Of a DNA stretch of 7,955 nt, positions 1 through 7,444 are shown piece by piece (within the stretch, counting starts at the first letter, position 1; each line of letters starts with the position of its first letter). Under the pieces are notes generated by a model that worked only from the letters and a program-made list of their open reading frames with translations, searched no databases and was not told the origin of the DNA. The stretch covers positions 1 through 7,955 of the forward strand of contig JAFOXE010000223.1 in assembly GCA_017425765.1 (NCBI GenBank). The letters are read 5' to 3'. A program made the translations under genes and the position numbers. The DNA is from Paraprevotella sp. Its GTDB lineage: Bacteria > Bacteroidota > Bacteroidia > Bacteroidales > Bacteroidaceae.

Positions 1-1565
1 CGCCGGAACGTATCAGTTCCGAACTTTTCCAAACCAAACTGCGGCATATGCCCGTCAGTTTCATTACCGTCGACGAAGCACATTGTATTTCGCAATGGGG
101 CTACGATTTCCGTCCTTCCTATCTTAAAATCGCCGAAATACGCCGTATTCTTCCTCAAGTTCCCATTCTGGCCCTTACTGCCACCGCCACACCGGAGGTG
201 GTGGAAGACATCCAGAAACAACTTCTGTTCAACACGCCCAACGCATTCCGCATGAGTTTTGAACGCAAGAATCTGACTTATGTAGTACGACACACCGAGG
301 ATAAACACTCAGAACTCTTGCGAATACTGAACGCGTTGTCGGGCTCGGCCATCGTTTATACGCGCAGTAGAAAGGGTACACGCGAAATTGCTGCCGAACT
401 TGTGGCATCCGGCATCTCGGCCACCTTCTACCATGCCGGATTGGACAACGACGAAAAGGATAAAAGACAAGCACTGTGGCAAAAAGGCGATATACGGGTT
501 ATGGTGGCTACAAATGCGTTCGGCATGGGTATCGACAAGCCAGACGTTCGCGTAGTAGTACACATGGAACTGCCGGACGCTCCCGAAGCCTACTTCCAAG
601 AGGCCGGACGTGCCGGACGCGATGGGAAAAATGCGTATGCCGTACTGCTCTACCACAAAAGCGACCACACAAAATTGATGCGACGCGTAGCCGACACGTT
701 CCCAGACAAAGAGTTCATTCGCACCGTATACGAGCATCTGGCTTATTTCTTCCAATTGGCTATGGGTGACGGACACAACGTTACCTACGAATTTAATTTA
801 GAAGAGTTTTGTCACAACTTCCACCATTTTCCCATACCGGTAGATAGTGCTTTACGCATCCTATCTCGGGCAGGTTATATCGACTACACCGAGGAACAGG
901 AAACCAATTCGCGACTGATGTTCTTATTACGTCGCGACGAGTTGTATAGACTGGAGGAAGTGGATGCCTCCACCGACAAGGTTTTACAATGGGTGTTGCG
1001 CAGTTACACCGGTGTTTTTGCCGACTATGTCTTTATCGACGAATCACTATTGGCACGCAAAACGGGCCTCAATCCGCAACAAGTATACGAAAGTCTGCGC
1101 GGACTCACCCGACGACGTATCTTGCACTACATTCCTCGCAAATGCACCCCCTACATTACCTATACGTGCAAACGTGTAGAAACCGAACGCATACACATCA
1201 GTACGGAGGTATACGAAAAACGAAAGCAAAGCTATCAAACACGCATCGAGGCCATGCTGCACTATGCCACCAAAGACGAACAGTGTCGCAGCCGTATGTT
1301 GTTGAACTACTTTGGCGAAACAGAATGTGTACCTTGTGGAAGGTGCGATATTTGTTTGAAGGAACATGAAAGTGGATTGCGAAAAGGCGAGTTTGAAAGA
1401 ATACGCACCTACATATTGCACACCCTAAACAAACAAGGGGGCAGCACACCGGTGCACACACTACGCACCGAGCAATTTGCACACGAAAAAATGCAAATTG
1501 CCTTACAACACCTCATTCACGAGGAAGAATTGTTTCTAAACGACGGAATATTAAGTTCTAAATAA
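1..1565 (+). CDS. recQ: RecQ-family ATP-dependent DNA helicase, 5' end missing
   Basis: A 3'-5' superfamily 2 DNA helicase of the RecQ family, acting in recombination and replication-fork repair. The frame is open from base 3 and runs through the Met codon at 48, so that Met is internal. It adds PERISSELFQTKLRH, which fits the RecQ segment before motif II. Counting from Met48, I see the DEAH box (9-12), motif III LTATAT (42-47), the second RecA-like domain with FGMGIDKPDVR (158-168), and motif VI QEAGRAGRDG (184-193). Zinc ligands are C413, C430, C433 and C436, the CX16CX2CX2C spacing of E. coli RecQ; C427 is an extra cysteine. The Walker A region lies outside the window. About 220 residues separate motif VI from the zinc motif, against about 50 in E. 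coli; winged-helix-like sequence fills this space, as I recall for Bacteroidota RecQ proteins of about 630 residues. Only about 70 residues follow the zinc motif, with no clear HRDC domain. It converges on the efflux operon. Confidence 0.95.
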   Translation, partial: PERISSELFQTKLRHMPVSFITVDEAHCISQWGYDFRPSYLKIAEIRRILPQVPILALTATATPEVVEDIQKQLLFNTPNAFRMSFERKNLTYVVRHTEDKHSELLRILNALSGSAIVYTRSRKGTREIAAELVASGISATFYHAGLDNDEKDKRQALWQKGDIRVMVATNAFGMGIDKPDVRVVVHMELPDAPEAYFQEAGRAGRDGKNAYAVLLYHKSDHTKLMRRVADTFPDKEFIRTVYEHLAYFFQLAMGDGHNVTYEFNLEEFCHNFHHFPIPVDSALRILSRAGYIDYTEEQETNSRLMFLLRRDELYRLEEVDASTDKVLQWVLRSYTGVFADYVFIDESLLARKTGLNPQQVYESLRGLTRRRILHYIPRKCTPYITYTCKRVETERIHISTEVYEKRKQSYQTRIEAMLHYATKDEQCRSRMLLNYFGETECVPCGRCDICLKEHESGLRKGEFERIRTYILHTLNKQGGSTPVHTLRTEQFAHEKMQIALQHLIHEEELFLNDGILSSK

Positions 1566-1597
1566 CTATTTTACAGAAGCTTAGCAAATAGAAAAAC

Positions 1598-1689
1598 ACA
1601 CCATCGTGTAACTACCCACTACACCGTCGTGTACATAGGCTCTACACGCTCGGATAATGCGTATGCACACCATCGTCTATTTTCAAAGA
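1598..1689. repeat. Degenerate 23-bp-period tandem array A (4 units)
   Basis: Four units start at 1598, 1621, 1644 and 1667, exactly 23 bp apart. Their first 13 bases are acaccatcgtgta, acaccgtcgtgta, acacgctcggata and acaccatcgtcta. The remaining 10 bases of each unit are hardly conserved. The core is a loose dyad (ACAC near one end, GTGT near the other). The last unit runs into the terminator hairpin at 1685. The array fills most of the convergent gap between recQ and the pump gene. Its function is unknown. It is not a CRISPR array, because there are no identical repeats separated by unique spacers. The alignment was made by eye. Confidence 0.6.
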
Positions 1690-1723
1690 GAAAAGCACCT
1701 TCATTGAAGGTGCTTTTCTCTTT
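1685..1723. terminator. Bidirectional intrinsic terminator between recQ and the efflux operon
   Basis: A perfect 18-bp inverted repeat pairs 1685-1702 with 1706-1723 around a 3-base loop. Each arm is A-rich at its outer end on one side and T-rich on the other (CTTTTCTCTTT), so a stem followed by a U-rich tract forms in transcripts from either strand. It lies 15 bases past the stop of the - strand pump gene and about 120 bases past the stop of recQ. This is the expected place for a shared terminator of convergent genes. Confidence 0.88.
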
Positions 1724-1738
1724 ATATCAATCTGATGT

Positions 1739-4700
1739 CTACCACGTAGCGGCTTCCAGTTCGGAAAGCGCCTTTCGATAGGTTCGTTCGGCCTCCAAAG
1801 CCTTTTCTTGAGCATCATACCAGGCCGACACCTCCCACAAATACTCCGTCAAACTGATTTTACCGGCTTTCAGTGCTTTAAGCAACAAGGCTTGCGGATT
1901 GGCCGCTGTCAGTACACGACGGTAATCGTATGCAGTACGTTTCAACCCGACGGTTTGTTGATAAAGCGCCTGCAATTCGCTACGCACCTTCAAACTTAGA
2001 TCGGCTGCACGGCTTTGTGCCGACACCACTGTCGCGCGTCCTTGTTTCAATCGTGAACCTGCATTCCAAAGTGGAACAGATACGCCCACCGTCACGCCAT
2101 GATAGCCTTCCGAGGCCAATCCCTCAGTCATATAACCTACGGTAATTGAAGGCATGGTCTCGAGCTTCGTTTGTCGGTTTCGTTGCTTACCAACTTCCAC
2201 TTGTGCTTGTGCATATTGTAGAGCCGGATGCACTCGTTCCACTTCGCCATACCATTCCTCAAAATTCATGGGCAGATACTCGATTTCAGGATAGGATGTT
2301 GGCAGCTCCATTAGTTCTTGTCCTCCGTTCAAGGCAACCAATTCGGTCTTTAACAATCCAAACTCAGTTTCAGCCTCTTGCAGTTGGGCACAGCTCTCGG
2401 CATAGGCCACAGAAGCCTTGTTTACTTCAAGTATGGTTGTGGCACCACGAGCCAACAAACTATCATAAGCAGTGTATAGTTTTTGGGCTACGGCTTTCCT
2501 TTCTTCACATAAACGCACATGGGCTTGGGCATATACAAAGTCGCACATCTTTTGCTGTGCTGCCAATCGCAGTGCAACACGTTCTTGACGATATTTCATA
2601 GTCAGCACGCTCTTTTCGGCATTTACCACGCTCTTTCGTGCTCCCATAAGGAAGGCCCAATCTAAATGCTGACGGAAAGAAATATCCTGACGAACACCAC
2701 CATTCTCACGATAGCCCCATAAGTAATGAAACTCTATTTCGGGATTAGGCAAGACAGACTCGTTTTTCAAAGCCATCCTCTGCTCGTCGTGTTCGGCTTG
2801 CAAAGCCTTCAATGTGGTGTTATGCTGCACAATGGAGTCCAGGATGGCGGTCCAATCACCGGATGTTTGTGCCGACGCATTACCTACAAAAAGGAATAAA
2901 ACCAATAGAGAAAATACTACCTTCTTACGCAACACACCACGAGGCATTATCTCGTCCAACCTGCGAGGCGAGCTGCCACTTCGATGAATTAAAACATACA
3001 TAATAGGAATAACAAATCCATTTAACAACGTACTACTCAACAATCCGCCCAGCATTACCTTGGCCATCGGACTTTGTATCTCGTTGCCGGGAAGTTCATC
3101 GCCTATCACTAAGGGGATGAGGGCAAGTGCCGAGGTAAGAGCAGTCATCAAGATGGGATTCAAGCGGTCCACCGAACCACGCAGCACACTATCGTACAGC
3201 GATACGCCCTCAGCACGTAAATCGTTATAACGATCAATCAACAAAATACCATTGCGAGTAGCAATACCAAATAAAGATATAAAACCTATGATGGCGGGAA
3301 TACTGATTTCACCGGACGAAAACGTAAGGGCTGCCACACCACCAATCAATGCCAAAGGCAAATTAAGCAACACCACAAGGGCCTGACTGCTGCTGCGGAA
3401 CTGATAGTACAACAACACGAAGATGATGAGTACGGAAAGTACCGACATAAGACCCAAAATTCTTGATGCGGCTTGTTCGCTCTCAAACTGTCCGCCGAAC
3501 TCCACATGATGTCCTTCCGGTATTTCCACCTGAGCAGCGATGCGCTCTTTCATCTCATTCACCACACTTAACTGGTCGCGACTTTGCACATTGGCCGACA
3601 CCACCACCTTACGTTCCACATTCTCACGATTGATGGTGTTGGGGCCACTGGTCGACGTAACATCGGCCAATACACTGAAGGGTACCTTACCCATTGGACT
3701 ATCTACCGTAAGGTTACGGATGGCCTCTATACTGCCACGACCACCCTCGTCGGCCTTCACCGTTAGGTTGAAGGCTTTGTTGCCCTCATAAACTTGTCCC
3801 ACCACACGACCTCCTATCCACACTTCAACCCACTCGGCAAACTCAGCCGGGCTCACGCCGTATTTGGCCAACATATCACGACGAGGAACTATCTGCAATT
3901 GGGGGCGTTCCACCTGTTGTTCCACGTTCAAATCCACCACACCTTCTATAGACGAGCACACTTCCTTAATCTCATTTCCCAAGCGGAAGGATACATTCAA
4001 ATCGGGGCCGAACAACTTGATGGCAATGTTCGACTGCGTTCCACTCAGCATGGCGTCGATGCGATGCGAGATAGGTTGCCCCAGCTCCACATTCACCCCG
4101 GGAAGGGAAGAAAGTTTCTGGCGCACCTCGGCCACCACTTCCGACCTACTGCGGTCGGTCAACACATAAGGCGCCTCTATCTCCGATGTATTCACGCCCA
4201 AAGAGTGTTCATCCAGTTCGGCACGACCGGTTTTACGAGCCACGGTCTGCACCTCGGGCACTGAGAGCAACAAACGTTCGGCTTCACGGCCCACACGGTC
4301 ACTCTCCGCAAGCGACACTCCGGGCAGGGTACTCACATTAACGGTAAAGGAACCTTCGTTGAAAGGAGGCAGGAAACTGCGACCTAACGTAAAAAAGGCC
4401 ACCACACCACCCAACACGGCTACTGCGGTCAAGGCCAAAACCATGCGTTTGTGTTCCAAAGTGGCTTGCAGCAAACGGCTGTAATACTTCTTCAACCCAC
4501 GCACCAAACGTGGCTCAACGGGTTGGGCACCCTCTGCACTACTGCCATGCCCCAAAAGATAACTGCACAGCACCGGAGTGAGCGTAAGAGCCACCAATGT
4601 GCTGGCAAATAACGACACGATGAAGGCCACGCCAAGAGGAACAAGCATACGTCCTTCCATGCCGGACAAAAAGAACAAAGGCATGAAGCTGGCTACGATT

Positions 4701-6055
4701 ATCAGCGTACTGTTGAGGATAGGTATACGAACTTCCTTCGATGCGGCATACACCACCTGCAATACGGGCTGACACTGCTCCACGGGCAAGGCACAATTGG
4801 CTCGCAAATGGCGGAAAACGTTTTCTACATCGACAATGGCATCGTCCACCAACGAACCGATGGCTATTGCCATACCACCAATACTCATGGTGTTGATGGT
4901 GAGCCCCATGAGATGCAAAACCAAAAGAGTAACCAAGAGGGCCAAAGGAATAGTAAAAAGCGATATTAAAGTAGTGCGTACGTTCATCAAAAAGAGAAAG
5001 AGCACTAAGGTGACAAACAAAGCACCCTCATAAAGCGAGGTTTTGATGTTGCCAATGGAACTTTCAATAAAACGGCTCTGGCGAAAAATCTGTGCATCCA
5101 CCACCACATCCTCCGGCAACTCCGTTTTCAGTTGTTCTAGGGCGGCATCCAACTGCTCGGTGAGCAGCAAGGTGGCCGTTTGAGGTTGTTTCTTCACGGT
5201 AAGCAGCACGGCGGGCTTCAAACGATTAGAGGCCAAACCGGTGCGAGGCTCTTGCACGCCCACCACCAACTGCGCCACGTGTTCCAACAGAACAGGGCTG
5301 CCTCCAACCATCTTCACCACAGTGCGTCCCATATCCTCTACGTGGGTGGTGTGAGCCACCCCACGGATAATGTATTCGTTACCATATTCATACAACACAC
5401 CTCCAGCGCTGTTGCGATTCATACCATCCACGGCCTCAAGCACCTCCGAGAGCGAAACATCGTAGTGGCGCATACGCTCGGAATTCAAAAGTACTTGATA
5501 TTCGCGAGCATCGCCGCCCAACACATTCACGGCAGCCACACCACCGGTGGCTAGAAGACGAGGGCGAATCGTCCACTCGGCCAAGGTTCGTAGTTCTTCC
5601 ATCGAAGTACTATCAGCAGTAAGACCGATAATCATCACCTCACCCAAAATGGAGGTTTGCGGTCCCAACACAGGTCTACCCACACCCACAGGAAGACGAT
5701 CTGACACTTCAGATAGTTTCTCCGAAACAATTTGTCGTGCCCGATATTCGTCCATATTCCAATCAAATTCTACCCACACAACCGAGAATCCGGTGGTACT
5801 TTGAGATCGAACTCGACGTACCCCCACAGCACCATTCACGGATGTTTCCACAGGAAAGGTTACCAAACGCTCCACTTCCTCGGGTGCCATACCTCCGGCC
5901 TCGGTCATAACCGTAACTGTTGGAGCATTCAAATCAGGAAAAACATCCACCTCCATAGTCATGGCCACAAAGCTACCTGCAAACACGGTAAGCACTGCGG
6001 CAATGAGCACTGTGATGCGATTGCGTAGAGAAAATCGGATGATTTTGTTAAGCAT
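1739..6055 (-). CDS. cusA: CusA/CzcA-type heavy-metal RND pump fused to a TolC/CusC-type outer-membrane factor
   Basis: Proton-driven metal exporter of the HME-RND family with its outer-membrane channel in the same chain. Residues 1-1025 or so are a full RND pump: TM1 (about 12-32), periplasmic loop 1 to about 340, TM2-6 (about 341-498), TM7 (about 538-557), periplasmic loop 2, and TM8-12 (about 866-1023). TM4 carries AIGSLVDDAIVDVEN (398-412), where D404 and E411 match the proton-relay acids of CzcA (D408, E415) and CusA (D405). A linker, then RKK plus hydrophobic residues (1043-1058) ending ASA (1060-1062), forms a thirteenth crossing. Residues 1063-1438 are an outer-membrane efflux domain with two alpha/beta repeats; channel-strand regions are about 1103-1130 and 1300-1330. 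The usual CusA length is about 1,040 residues. Fusions of this kind occur in Bacteroidota, as I recall. ATG at 6055 is supported by an AGGAGG 8 bases upstream and by the RND-type N-terminus MLNKIIRFSLRNR. The symbol denotes the family; the metal is unproven. Confidence 0.95.
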   Translation of the reverse strand: MLNKIIRFSLRNRITVLIAAVLTVFAGSFVAMTMEVDVFPDLNAPTVTVMTEAGGMAPEEVERLVTFPVETSVNGAVGVRRVRSQSTTGFSVVWVEFDWNMDEYRARQIVSEKLSEVSDRLPVGVGRPVLGPQTSILGEVMIIGLTADSTSMEELRTLAEWTIRPRLLATGGVAAVNVLGGDAREYQVLLNSERMRHYDVSLSEVLEAVDGMNRNSAGGVLYEYGNEYIIRGVAHTTHVEDMGRTVVKMVGGSPVLLEHVAQLVVGVQEPRTGLASNRLKPAVLLTVKKQPQTATLLLTEQLDAALEQLKTELPEDVVVDAQIFRQSRFIESSIGNIKTSLYEGALFVTLVLFLFLMNVRTTLISLFTIPLALLVTLLVLHLMGLTINTMSIGGMAIAIGSLVDDAIVDVENVFRHLRANCALPVEQCQPVLQVVYAASKEVRIPILNSTLIIVASFMPLFFLSGMEGRMLVPLGVAFIVSLFASTLVALTLTPVLCSYLLGHGSSAEGAQPVEPRLVRGLKKYYSRLLQATLEHKRMVLALTAVAVLGGVVAFFTLGRSFLPPFNEGSFTVNVSTLPGVSLAESDRVGREAERLLLSVPEVQTVARKTGRAELDEHSLGVNTSEIEAPYVLTDRSRSEVVAEVRQKLSSLPGVNVELGQPISHRIDAMLSGTQSNIAIKLFGPDLNVSFRLGNEIKEVCSSIEGVVDLNVEQQVERPQLQIVPRRDMLAKYGVSPAEFAEWVEVWIGGRVVGQVYEGNKAFNLTVKADEGGRGSIEAIRNLTVDSPMGKVPFSVLADVTSTSGPNTINRENVERKVVVSANVQSRDQLSVVNEMKERIAAQVEIPEGHHVEFGGQFESEQAASRILGLMSVLSVLIIFVLLYYQFRSSSQALVVLLNLPLALIGGVAALTFSSGEISIPAIIGFISLFGIATRNGILLIDRYNDLRAEGVSLYDSVLRGSVDRLNPILMTALTSALALIPLVIGDELPGNEIQSPMAKVMLGGLLSSTLLNGFVIPIMYVLIHRSGSSPRRLDEIMPRGVLRKKVVFSLLVLFLFVGNASAQTSGDWTAILDSIVQHNTTLKALQAEHDEQRMALKNESVLPNPEIEFHYLWGYRENGGVRQDISFRQHLDWAFLMGARKSVVNAEKSVLTMKYRQERVALRLAAQQKMCDFVYAQAHVRLCEERKAVAQKLYTAYDSLLARGATTILEVNKASVAYAESCAQLQEAETEFGLLKTELVALNGGQELMELPTSYPEIEYLPMNFEEWYGEVERVHPALQYAQAQVEVGKQRNRQTKLETMPSITVGYMTEGLASEGYHGVTVGVSVPLWNAGSRLKQGRATVVSAQSRAADLSLKVRSELQALYQQTVGLKRTAYDYRRVLTAANPQALLLKALKAGKISLTEYLWEVSAWYDAQEKALEAERTYRKALSELEAATW
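2870..2947 (-). other. Signal-peptide-like segment inside the pump-channel fusion
   Basis: Residues 1037-1062 of the fusion read MPRGVLRKK, then VVFSLLVLFLFVG, then NASA before Q1063. These are the n-, h- and c-regions of a classical Sec signal peptide with an AxA signal peptidase I site, and they start with an in-frame ATG at 2947. The pump's C-terminus is cytoplasmic in this family, so a hydrophobic crossing is needed here to place the channel domain in the periplasm. Whether it stays as an anchor, is cleaved, or also serves as an internal translation start cannot be told from sequence. Upstream of the ATG there is only a weak AGG at about 13 bases. Confidence 0.7.
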
Positions 6056-6063
6056 ATAAGTTT

Positions 6064-6069
6064 CCTCCT
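6064..6069 (-). promoter_or_regulatory. Strong Shine-Dalgarno site of the pump gene
   Basis: The - strand reads AGGAGG here, 8 bases before the ATG at 6055, inside the 23-base gap after the adaptor stop codon. It fixes the start of the pump gene. A full Shine-Dalgarno is notable because Bacteroidota genes often lack one; the adaptor gene upstream has none. Confidence 0.8.
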
Positions 6070-6078
6070 ACTCCTTGA

Positions 6079-7266
6079 TTAGTGGTTATGATTGTGTCCG
6101 GGAATGGCTGAGGAAAGACCGGCCAAACGCACCTGAGTTGCACCCTGCACAACTACCTTATCGCCCACCTTTAATCCCTTACGTATCTCTACTCTTCGGC
6201 CATCACCGACACCGATTGTAACGGCTTGCTTGCGATAACACTCAGCATCTAGTTGCACATACACATAATATTGTCCGTGTTCCTCGGTCAATGCTTCGTA
6301 AGGCAACGAGAGCACGTTTTTGTGAGCCGAACCCTTTAGCCAGATTTCGGCAAAACTACCGGGAATGAAGTGTCCTACATTGTCAAATTCGAAGGTTACT
6401 GGAAGATAAAACGCTCTAGGAGCCACGGTATGCCCAACCGAAATCAAACGACCATTTAAGGAATCTAGGTCGTGTACCCGACTGTCGGAATCAGTACGAA
6501 AATGCGCAGAACGCACATCGTTAAGGATTGATGCCTCGCTTACCGGCACTTCGGCACGCAGAAGCAAGCGTTTGCTTTGAGTAAGAACAAAAAGAGGTTG
6601 CCCCACCGTTACATAGGAACCGTTATCCACTAGCAACTGTTTTATATATCCACTCATGGGTGCAGACACTGCCGTACCTGCCGCATTGGTTTTCGAGGCC
6701 ACTCCCTCGTAAGCAGCTCGAGCTGTGGCATAACGTAAGCGCACTGCCTCAAGTTCTTGAAGGCTGATAAGTTGGTCTACTGCAAGGGCTTCAGCACGCT
6801 GCAATTCCACTTGGGCTGCCTGATATTCAATTCCGGCTTTCTTCACCGGGTCACCTTCAGCCAATTCGTGCGCCGACACACGTGCCAACACCTGACCGCT
6901 ACGCACCACAGCGCCATCGGTAAATCCACCTCCGGCCAGCGTCACCACACCGGCGGTTGCTGACGACACCACCACCTCCTGAGCCATAGAGGCTTGCAAG
7001 GCACCGGACGCCTTATACACCGCATGAAAATCTGCCACCTTCACCACCTCGGTCTGAATGTCGAACATACGAACTTGCTTCGGAGTAAGCACGATTTCGT
7101 CGCTACCACCCTGTGCCAGCTCGGTAGGAGCAGAATGAGGATGCGGATGTGCATGACCGGAGTGGTCGTGACCATGTGGATGAGTTGCATGATCGTGCCC
7201 ACCGCACGAACACAACACACAAAAGACGGGCATCAGATAGAGCCAAAAGGTTCTTGATTTCTTCAT
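6079..7266 (-). CDS. cusB: CusB/CzcB-type periplasmic adaptor lipoprotein of a metal RND efflux system
   Basis: Membrane-fusion (adaptor) protein that joins the RND pump to the outer-membrane channel and probably passes metal to the pump. The 395-residue length is normal. The N-terminus is a lipoprotein signal (MKKSRTFWLYLMPVFCV) with lipobox L18-C-S-C21, so it should be lipid-anchored. Next comes a His-rich stretch with 10 His between residues 24 and 44; the protein also ends in GHNHNH. Domains, by pattern: two half-motifs of the lipoyl/barrel-sandwich domain (about 97-132 and 197-230) around an alpha-hairpin (about 140-192), a beta-barrel (about 232-313), and a membrane-proximal domain (about 314-385). 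It is the first gene of the operon, and the pump follows after 23 bases. No Shine-Dalgarno precedes ATG 7266; the leader there is A/T-rich, as is common in Bacteroidota. His-rich tails suggest Zn, Co, Ni or Cd rather than Cu, but this is inference. The symbol denotes the family only. Confidence 0.92.
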   Translation of the reverse strand: MKKSRTFWLYLMPVFCVLCSCGGHDHATHPHGHDHSGHAHPHPHSAPTELAQGGSDEIVLTPKQVRMFDIQTEVVKVADFHAVYKASGALQASMAQEVVVSSATAGVVTLAGGGFTDGAVVRSGQVLARVSAHELAEGDPVKKAGIEYQAAQVELQRAEALAVDQLISLQELEAVRLRYATARAAYEGVASKTNAAGTAVSAPMSGYIKQLLVDNGSYVTVGQPLFVLTQSKRLLLRAEVPVSEASILNDVRSAHFRTDSDSRVHDLDSLNGRLISVGHTVAPRAFYLPVTFEFDNVGHFIPGSFAEIWLKGSAHKNVLSLPYEALTEEHGQYYVYVQLDAECYRKQAVTIGVGDGRRVEIRKGLKVGDKVVVQGATQVRLAGLSSAIPGHNHNH

Positions 7267-7321
7267 CGGTTATTCTGGTTTTTATATTTATATCTACATT
7301 CGTTTTCTACCATTTCATCGG

Positions 7322-7353
7322 CAAAACTTTTTATCGCATACAAAAATAAACAA
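7322..7353 (-). promoter_or_regulatory. Candidate promoter of the efflux operon
   Basis: Two possible Bacteroidota-type -7 boxes (consensus TAnnTTTG) lie here on the - strand. The first is TATTTTTG at 7348-7341, a full match, but its nearest TTG elements are spaced poorly (14 or 25 bases). The second is AAGTTTTG at 7329-7322, one mismatch, with a TTG at 7353-7351 spaced 21 bases away, which fits the -33/-7 arrangement better. Either would give a leader of roughly 45-70 bases before the adaptor ATG at 7266. The surrounding 7267-7360 is A/T-rich with no reading frame of note. Confidence 0.4.
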
Positions 7354-7360
7354 TAAGACG

Positions 7361-7375
7361 TGCAACCAGGTTGCA
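7361..7375. promoter_or_regulatory. Perfect 15-bp palindrome, candidate operator
   Basis: TGCAACC-A-GGTTGCA is a perfect dyad with 7-bp arms around one central base. It lies about 90 bases before the adaptor start and just upstream of the candidate -7 boxes, where a dimeric regulator could block or activate transcription of the operon. No regulator gene is present in the window, and I cannot match the site to a known regulator. The dyad is directly visible; the operator role is inferred. Confidence 0.4.
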
Positions 7376-7444
7376 AAACCACACATCACCTTTAGCTACA
7401 CATCACATCTGCCCATAAAACCACACGCTCGCCACTGCCCCCAC
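7375..7444. repeat. Loosely repetitive flank of array B
   Basis: This stretch has AAAACCACAC twice (7375-7384 and 7417-7426) and several ACAC-plus-CATC words spaced 17-25 bases apart, but no strict period. It contains acacgctcg at 7423-7431, identical to bases 1644-1652 of array A. It is probably a more decayed or phase-shifted part of the array that follows. No gene is seen. Confidence 0.35.

Noticed and set aside
309..776. 155-residue frame on - inside recQ
   Set aside because: It lies antisense to conserved helicase motifs, resembles no family I know, and is explained by the codon bias of recQ.
48..1565. RecQ starting at Met48 as a complete protein
   Set aside because: The frame is open upstream to the window edge with RecQ-like residues, and a start at 48 would lack Walker A and most of the first RecA-like domain.
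1598..1689. CRISPR-like array in the recQ/efflux gap
   Set aside because: The period is only 23 bp in total, the units are not identical, there are no unique spacers of constant length, and no cas genes are nearby.
2146..2601. 151-residue frame on + antisense to the channel domain
   Set aside because: It is a shadow of the fused gene, with no start signal and low-complexity His/Arg/Gln-rich composition typical of antisense frames.
1742..2947. A separate channel gene starting at the internal ATG at 2947
   Set aside because: The pump frame runs through without a stop and the ATG has only a weak upstream AGG. I kept one fused gene and reported the internal start as a possibility.
3794..4264. 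156-residue frame on + antisense to the pump, with many His residues
   Set aside because: It is a shadow frame; the His content comes from GTG/ATG codons for Val and Met on the coding strand.
7149..7349. 66-residue frame on + with a hydrophobic C-terminal half over the adaptor start and promoter
   Set aside because: It overlaps the His-rich adaptor N-terminus in antisense, and its hydrophobic part comes from A/T-rich promoter DNA; no start signal is visible.
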